A DNA stretch of 9,197 nt, taken from assembly GCA_025454565.1 (NCBI GenBank), contig JALOOE010000204.1, forward strand, positions 1-9,197, given 5' to 3'. Shown one piece after another: positions 5,474 to 9,197 of this stretch. Each line of letters starts with the position of its first letter. Position 1 is the first letter of the stretch. Source of the stretch: Anaerolineae bacterium. Its GTDB lineage: Bacteria; Chloroflexota; Anaerolineae; CG2-30-64-16. A program made the translations under genes and the position numbers. A model generated the notes under the pieces. It was not told the origin of the DNA. It worked only from the letters and a program-made list of their open reading frames with translations, and did not search any database.

Positions 5474-6613
5474 TTAGTTGCCGCGCTTCAGTTCATATGT
5501 GAACTGAGCCGTTTCGTTGGAATCGGCGCTCAAGTCGTTGTATTGGGACTGCACGATGTAAAAGTAGTTCCCGGGGGCGGCGAGTGCGCCCGTGTCGGTG
5601 TACACGCCCGTGGGGGCCGGCGGCAATGTTGTCTGCTTGGTCACGGCAGACGGTGTGAAGTAGGGCGCCAGGTCGCGGTGCACATTATACGCTGTGTTCG
5701 GCACCTCGTGCGCCCAGGAGCTCACGAGATCGTTCGCATTGCGGGTCACCGAAACGGCCGCCGCCGTGGCGCCACAGGCAACATTGGTGCGGCCCAGATT
5801 GCCGCCCGCTTCCAGTCCGGTCAGCCAGGTCTGAAAGGTGGCATCGGCTGGCTCACAGAGGGCCGTGGACTCAAAGAAGAGCTCGGTGATCGGCCGATCC
5901 TTCAACCCGCCTGGCAATGGCCCGCGCAACTGATTATTGCGCAGGTAGAGTTTTTCTAGTGCGGGCAGACCGCCAACAACGCTGACGCCCCCGCTCAAAT
6001 AGTTGAAACTCACGTCGAGCGATGTCAAGTTAGTGAGGTAGGCAAAGCTGGACGGAAGCGGGCCGAACAAGTTGCACCCTGTTAGGCTGAGCTCCTGCAG
6101 ATTCGTCAGCGCGCCCAGCTCCCAGGGGATCAGCCACGTCAGACCGGTGTTGTAGCCCAGACGTAGAGTGGTAAGTGAGATCAGGTCGCCCAGCACGCTC
6201 GGGATCCATCCCGTCAGCTTGTTGAAGCTCAGGTCGAGCACCGTAAGGTTGCTCAGATGGTGCACGTCGTGCGGGATCGAGCCGACCAGCGCGTTGCCGC
6301 CCAGCCGAAGCTCGGTGACATGCCCCCCGCTGCACGTCACGCCATGCCAATCGGTGCAGGGGGTGTCGGTGGCAAGCCAGCCGTTCGTGTTCGACCAGTT
6401 CGACCCGTTGGTGGTGGAATAAAGTGTTACCAGGGCATTGCACTCCGCCAACGGAATCTGGGTGACATTGGCGCAATCGAACGACGCGGGCCGTGCCGGT
6501 GCGCTAGAGGCCAACGGCGCTGACCGCAGCGGCGCTGCCTCGCTCCGCCCGCCCACGCCCGTCAAGAGCAGCGCCCCGATCAACATGATGATGCTGAAGA
6601 ATCGTGCTTTCAT
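5474..6613 (-). CDS. Secreted plant-type leucine-rich-repeat protein
   Basis: 379 residues. A signal peptide spans about 1-26. An N-terminal cap (47-95) resembles the plant LRRNT type: C-x-ALVTLYSTTNGSNW-x-NTNGW then C-x-DWHGVTC, with likely cysteine pairs. Six to seven repeats of about 24 residues follow (99-265) with the plant-type pattern L-x-x-L-x-L-x-x-N-x-L-x-G-x-IP, for example LTVLDLSFNKLTGWIP. Residues 285-375 form a fibronectin-III-like beta-sandwich (VTRNANDLVSSW, YNVHRDLAPYFTP, NYFYIVQSQ) of a type I recall at the end of many Chloroflexota exoproteins. No anchor is evident. A purine-rich GAGAGGGAGA lies 7 nt upstream of the ATG. It follows the TadE-like gene by 26 nt and is probably in the same operon, so it may be a pilus-linked adhesin or ligand-binding protein. 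Plant-type LRRs in bacteria are often thought to be spread by transfer. The role is inference; the domains are clear. Confidence 0.9.
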   Translation of the reverse strand: MKARFFSIIMLIGALLLTGVGGRSEAAPLRSAPLASSAPARPASFDCANVTQIPLAECNALVTLYSTTNGSNWSNTNGWLATDTPCTDWHGVTCSGGHVTELRLGGNALVGSIPHDVHHLSNLTVLDLSFNKLTGWIPSVLGDLISLTTLRLGYNTGLTWLIPWELGALTNLQELSLTGCNLFGPLPSSFAYLTNLTSLDVSFNYLSGGVSVVGGLPALEKLYLRNNQLRGPLPGGLKDRPITELFFESTALCEPADATFQTWLTGLEAGGNLGRTNVACGATAAAVSVTRNANDLVSSWAHEVPNTAYNVHRDLAPYFTPSAVTKQTTLPPAPTGVYTDTGALAAPGNYFYIVQSQYNDLSADSNETAQFTYELKRGN

Positions 6614-6639
6614 CTGGAAATCTCCCTCTCACCCATGAG

Positions 6640-7047
6640 TTACAAGCCTTCTCGTCGCATCTCGGTGGTGTTCTGCAGCCATATCGGATCCTGAATGCCG
6701 CTGATCTGTCCCAAGATCGGCGAGTAGGGGCAGCGCACCGTGACCCGCACCGAGGTGCTGACCACGATGGAGGACACTGTGCAGCCGGTCAGCGTCGTCT
6801 CCGCCAGCGCAGCGGCCCGCATCCCGGATGTGTCAAACGGATAACGCGCCCCATAACGCGCGCCCTCTCGGGAGGAGTTGACGACGGAGACCAATGTGCC
6901 GAAGGCGCCGCTCAGATCGGCAATGCCTGCGATCAGCAGCACCAACATCGGCATCACCAGCGCCAACTCCACCAGACTCTGGCCCTGCTCACGACGGATA
7001 CGCATCTTTCCCCGCCTCAATGTGACAGACACCCGAAACGGAACCAT
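6640..7047 (-). CDS. tadE: TadE-like pseudopilin
   Basis: Up to 135 residues. It has a basic leader ending RREQG, then QSLVELALVMPMLVLLIAGIADL: a prepilin-type site (cut expected after Gly22, Glu at +5) fused to the single TM helix typical of TadE. The NSSREGARYGARYP segment (57-70) is the conserved TadE box. Two cysteines (89, 106) could pair. TadE pseudopilins are needed for Flp pilus assembly at the membrane. Two starts are possible: 7047, 11 nt after the stop of the upstream gene with TGAGG overlapping that stop (translational coupling), or the internal ATG at 7003-7005 with GAGGCGGGGAAAG before it, which gives the short leader usual in this family (121 residues). The longer form is listed; the shorter one is quite possible. 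Its neighbours are the NERD-like membrane protein (upstream) and the LRR protein (downstream). Confidence 0.88.
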   Translation of the reverse strand: MVPFRVSVTLRRGKMRIRREQGQSLVELALVMPMLVLLIAGIADLSGAFGTLVSVVNSSREGARYGARYPFDTSGMRAAALAETTLTGCTVSSIVVSTSVRVTVRCPYSPILGQISGIQDPIWLQNTTEMRREGL

Positions 7048-7058
7048 GATGCCGGGCC

Positions 7059-8876
7059 TCAGCGCAAAGCTCGCAGAGAACCAAGCAGATCACCCAGTTC
7101 AGCCTTCGGCGCAGGTGTCGGCTGTATCGGCACGCGACGATCGTAATAGCGCAGATAGAGTCGCGTCACCAGCCCGCCAACGCCTTCGTTCAGCCGCTGC
7201 CAGTGACCCTCGGTCTGGACTTGCACCGTGCGCAACGCCTCGCGACCAGTCGGACTTTCGAGCGTCGGTACGACCAGGCGCGGCGCGCTGAGGAAGGCCA
7301 CTAACAGGAGCACACCGGCAGCCGTCCGCACAACCGACCCCATTGCCCGATATCGCCCGGTGAGCAGCGCCGGATTGTCCAGTGCGCCGGCGGCCTGGAC
7401 TTCACCGATCGTTGCGGGCAGGATGCCGGCGGCCAAGCCGCCCAGCGCGGCCAAAACAAGCGAAATGTCGCTGTCGCGCATCCAGCCCCAGACCGCCAGC
7501 ACGGCGATGCCCATCAGCGCGCCGGCCCACATCAGAATGCGCCGGAGCCAACGCACCGTAGCATAGCGAACAGGCCAGGCTTGCGGCTGTTTCGCACCGC
7601 GGATTACCCCGAGCAGCGCCCAGAGCGAGCCAATCGCAGCGACCCAGAACAGGGTATCGCCGAGCAGCGGCCCCGCACCGCTGAACAGCGGCCCCGCACC
7701 ACCGAGCAACGGCGCGGGCACTCCCGCGATACCGAACAGCAGACCGATGAAAATGCCCAACGCTCCTGCCACCGCCAACCCGGCCAATGGACGCAGCGCG
7801 ATGCGATTGAAGCGCGCCGGCGTCGTCGCGATGTGAAACTGCACGGGCACAGCAATCGGCTCTTTACTGGCGTTTGCGTCGATCAGCAGGTGGGCGCGCA
7901 CGGGTTCAGTCACGATCGGCAGCAGGCTGGTGTCGGCCGAGACGACGATGTCGGTCGATCGGCCGGCGAACTCCTTCGGATCGAGACGTAGCCATGTCTC
8001 TCCCGCAGCCAGCGAGCCGAACAGATAGCCGCGTCCCCGGCCATGTTGCAGGCGCAACAACCCCGCAACCGGCGCGCCGTTGAGCACGTAGCCCAGATCC
8101 AGGACCTTGGGCCGGATCACCAGCGCAGGCCGAGACACCAGGTCCGTCCCCACCAGGAAGATCTCCAGGGCGCGCCGCCGGTCGTTTTTGCCCTCGAGCA
8201 CCGCATCGTGGGCCAGTTGCGCCAGGTGCGGCGCCCCCTCATCGCGCAGCCAGCGCTCCAGTGTACCGTTGGTCAGGTGATAGATCCCATCGTCCGGGCG
8301 CCGGTCCATGATGGCCACGGCCTCCCGGATGCTCCACGCCTGCGCGCTCAGACCTAACAGCCGGCTGGAGCGGAACACGAAGGGCCGTGTGGTCTGCTGC
8401 GAAGCGGTGAGCCGGCGATCGCGCAGCGCCACGGCCAGCGCGTCACGCACGATCTCATCGGCCAGGGCCGCATCGGCCGGCGCGTCCGCCGCGATTGCGT
8501 CCGCCAGCGAACTGGATCCCGCGGGATCCGCGGCCGCGACCTTCCAGAGCGGCAGGGGGGATGTCGGATCGCGCTCGACTGCGAACTGACGGTAGGCCGG
8601 CCGCAGCGCAGGAAACTCCTCACTCACGAACGCTTGCAGCGCTCGGATGTCGCCACAGGCGGCCGGGTCGGCGGGAGCGGTGAGCACATCGCCGGGGATG
8701 CCGTCGGTCGCCTGCAATGCGACCAGTCCGTTCGGCCCCACGACGACCGCGTCGAACAGGCGCCGGTGCACCGTTGGCTCGGAGACCACGGTGTACTCCT
8801 GAGGCAACATCTCGCGCAGGTACATGCTCACCGCATTGGGCATATCGCTGTCGCCAGCCACCAACAACTCGGCCAT
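7059..8876 (-). CDS. NERD-like / Ig-like multi-span membrane protein of unknown function
   Basis: 605 residues. Residues about 14-60 resemble the start of a NERD (nuclease-related) domain: VSMYLREMLPQEYTVV then FDAVVVGPNGLVALQATDG, matching the usual D-x-x-VVGPxGLxxIE-x-K, but the terminal E-x-K is replaced by QAT, so nuclease activity is unlikely. Residues 195-245 are helical (GIYHLTNGTLERWLRDEG, RRALEIFLVGT). Residues 250-350 look like an Ig/BACON-like beta-sandwich (LDLGYV-x-NG, GETWLRLDP, FAG, VVSADTSLL, AVPVQFHI). About five transmembrane helices follow (364-386, 408-427, 447-466, 470-490, 514-534), then a C-terminal soluble tail of about 65 residues. The ATG at 8874-8876 is chosen over an in-frame TTG at 8924 because the first 16 residues of the longer form are unlike the domain. 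It is the first gene of the apparent operon with the TadE-like and LRR genes. Its link to the pilus is positional only. Confidence 0.8.
   Translation of the reverse strand: MAELLVAGDSDMPNAVSMYLREMLPQEYTVVSEPTVHRRLFDAVVVGPNGLVALQATDGIPGDVLTAPADPAACGDIRALQAFVSEEFPALRPAYRQFAVERDPTSPLPLWKVAAADPAGSSSLADAIAADAPADAALADEIVRDALAVALRDRRLTASQQTTRPFVFRSSRLLGLSAQAWSIREAVAIMDRRPDDGIYHLTNGTLERWLRDEGAPHLAQLAHDAVLEGKNDRRRALEIFLVGTDLVSRPALVIRPKVLDLGYVLNGAPVAGLLRLQHGRGRGYLFGSLAAGETWLRLDPKEFAGRSTDIVVSADTSLLPIVTEPVRAHLLIDANASKEPIAVPVQFHIATTPARFNRIALRPLAGLAVAGALGIFIGLLFGIAGVPAPLLGGAGPLFSGAGPLLGDTLFWVAAIGSLWALLGVIRGAKQPQAWPVRYATVRWLRRILMWAGALMGIAVLAVWGWMRDSDISLVLAALGGLAAGILPATIGEVQAAGALDNPALLTGRYRAMGSVVRTAAGVLLLVAFLSAPRLVVPTLESPTGREALRTVQVQTEGHWQRLNEGVGGLVTRLYLRYYDRRVPIQPTPAPKAELGDLLGSLRALR
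7665..7700. repeat. 21-bp in-frame tandem duplication
   Basis: CAGCGGCCCCGCACC occurs at 7665-7679 and again at 7686-7700, a 21-bp period encoding two GAGPL-type 7-residue units (about 393-406) in the Gly-rich loop between the first two membrane helices of the NERD-like protein. It is a recent local duplication that keeps the frame. Confidence 0.65.
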
Positions 8877-8888
8877 CGCATCCACCCT

Positions 8889-8903
8889 GGGGGAGCGTCC
8901 CCC
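8889..8903 (-). other. GC-only hairpin in the leader of the NERD-like gene
   Basis: GGGGGA-gcg-TCCCCC is a perfect 6-bp stem 12 bp upstream of the ATG. An alternative pairing GAGCG (8893-8897) / CGCTC (8903-8907) competes with it. It lies where it could restrict ribosome access, so a translational control role is possible. Confidence 0.4.
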
Positions 8904-8940
8904 GCTCGCATGTACAAAATGCAACTACGCATCTGCGCCG

Positions 8941-8955
8941 GGGATTCGGAATCCC
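8941..8955. repeat. Short palindrome next to the 104-bp inverted repeat
   Basis: GGGATTC-g-GAATCCC is a perfect 7-bp palindrome with a single central base, 8 bp outside the left end of the larger inverted repeat. It may be part of the same element or a target feature. Confidence 0.4.
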
Positions 8956-8963
8956 TGTCTCAA

Positions 8964-9067
8964 GTAGGGGCGAAGCATTCCCACACACACCTGCCGTAAC
9001 CGGAGATGGCACATCAGGCGCCTATTGCGTGTTGCGGCAGATTCAACGGGGAATGCTTCGCCCCTAC
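8964..9067. repeat. 104-bp nested inverted-repeat element (GTAGGGGCGAAGCATTC type)
   Basis: Ends GTAGGGGCGAAGCATTCCC (8964-8982) and its exact complement (9049-9067) form 19-bp terminal arms. Inside, CTGCCGTAAC (8991-9000) pairs with GTTGCGGCAG (9031-9040) with one G-U, and AGGCGCCT (9016-9023) is palindromic, so the whole unit folds into one long stem with an internal loop. There is no coding capacity. From general knowledge, repeats starting GTAGGGGCGAAGCATTC are common between genes in Chloroflexota and some other phyla. It looks like a small non-autonomous element sitting between the right-edge gene and the NERD-like operon. Confidence 0.85.
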
Positions 9068-9109
9068 CGCTAACCGTTGACGAACACCATTTGCCGCTGC
9101 GCAGCGCAC

Positions 9110-9197
9110 TCACGCCAAGACAACCTTCTCGTCCACCAACCGCTCGCGCACAAAACCGCCTTTGGGCGCCATGCGGAAATGCGCGGCGTCCAGCAGG
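9110..9197 (-). CDS. 3' end of an unidentified gene cut by the right edge
   Basis: The complement reads 28 codons from the window edge to a TGA (9110-9112), ending APKGGFVRERLVDEKVVLA. The residue mix (GGFVRERLVDEKVVLA) and GC-rich third positions look coding. No family is recognised. It lies upstream of the NERD-like gene on the same strand, separated by about 230 bp containing the nested inverted repeat, so it is probably a different transcription unit. Confidence 0.45.
   Translation of the reverse strand, partial: LLDAAHFRMAPKGGFVRERLVDEKVVLA

Noticed and set aside
1..9197. CRISPR array, tRNA or rRNA genes, transposase
   Set aside because: No regularly spaced direct repeats, no cloverleaf or rRNA segments noticed, and no transposase-like protein in any frame.

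Overview
The window reads as a GC-rich chromosomal segment of a Chloroflexota-like bacterium (Anaerolineae or Caldilineae type). This rests on several traits seen together: a secreted protein with a Pro/Thr/Ser-rich linker ending in a short YLRLPLILR-type tail, a plant-type leucine-rich-repeat (LRR) exoprotein with a trailing beta-sandwich carrying an APYF motif, a GTAGGGGCGAAGCATTC inverted repeat, and Tad-type pilus genes. The phylum is inferred from family traits; there is no rRNA or marker gene in the window.

Left region (1-1470). On the minus strand there is a small Flp-type pilin (280-456) with a strong Shine-Dalgarno sequence. Three hairpins follow its stop codon. Upstream of it lies about 1 kb with no convincing gene, holding an 8-bp inverted repeat, an AT-rich stretch, two copies (A and B) of a palindromic repeat family, and a textbook sigma70-type promoter at 1368-1396.

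Centre-left (1471-3117). Two plus-strand exported proteins follow that promoter. One has an internally duplicated domain of about 75 residues. The other has a DNRLRE-like beta-sandwich, a PSPTP-rich linker and a hydrophobic-basic C-terminal tail. A near-perfect bidirectional terminator at 3208-3244 separates them from the converging minus-strand genes.

Centre-right and right (3274-9197, all minus strand). In transcription order there is the 3' end of an unidentified gene at the right edge, a 104-bp nested inverted repeat, a NERD-like / Ig-like / multi-membrane-span protein, a TadE-like pseudopilin 11 nt later, and a secreted LRR protein 26 nt after that. Repeat copy C sits just past the LRR stop codon. 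Then come a cysteine-rich TadG-like protein and a type IV prepilin peptidase.

How it fits together: Flp and the TadE-like protein both carry a G|Q-x-L-V-E prepilin-type processing site, and the peptidase that could cut them is encoded here. The motor and secretin genes (TadA, TadB, TadC, CpaC) are not in the window. The simplest reading is a dispersed Tad/Flp pilus locus with extra surface proteins (LRR, DNRLRE-like and duplicated-domain exoproteins) that may serve adhesion. The pilus genes are firm at family level; the joint role of the exoproteins is inference from position.
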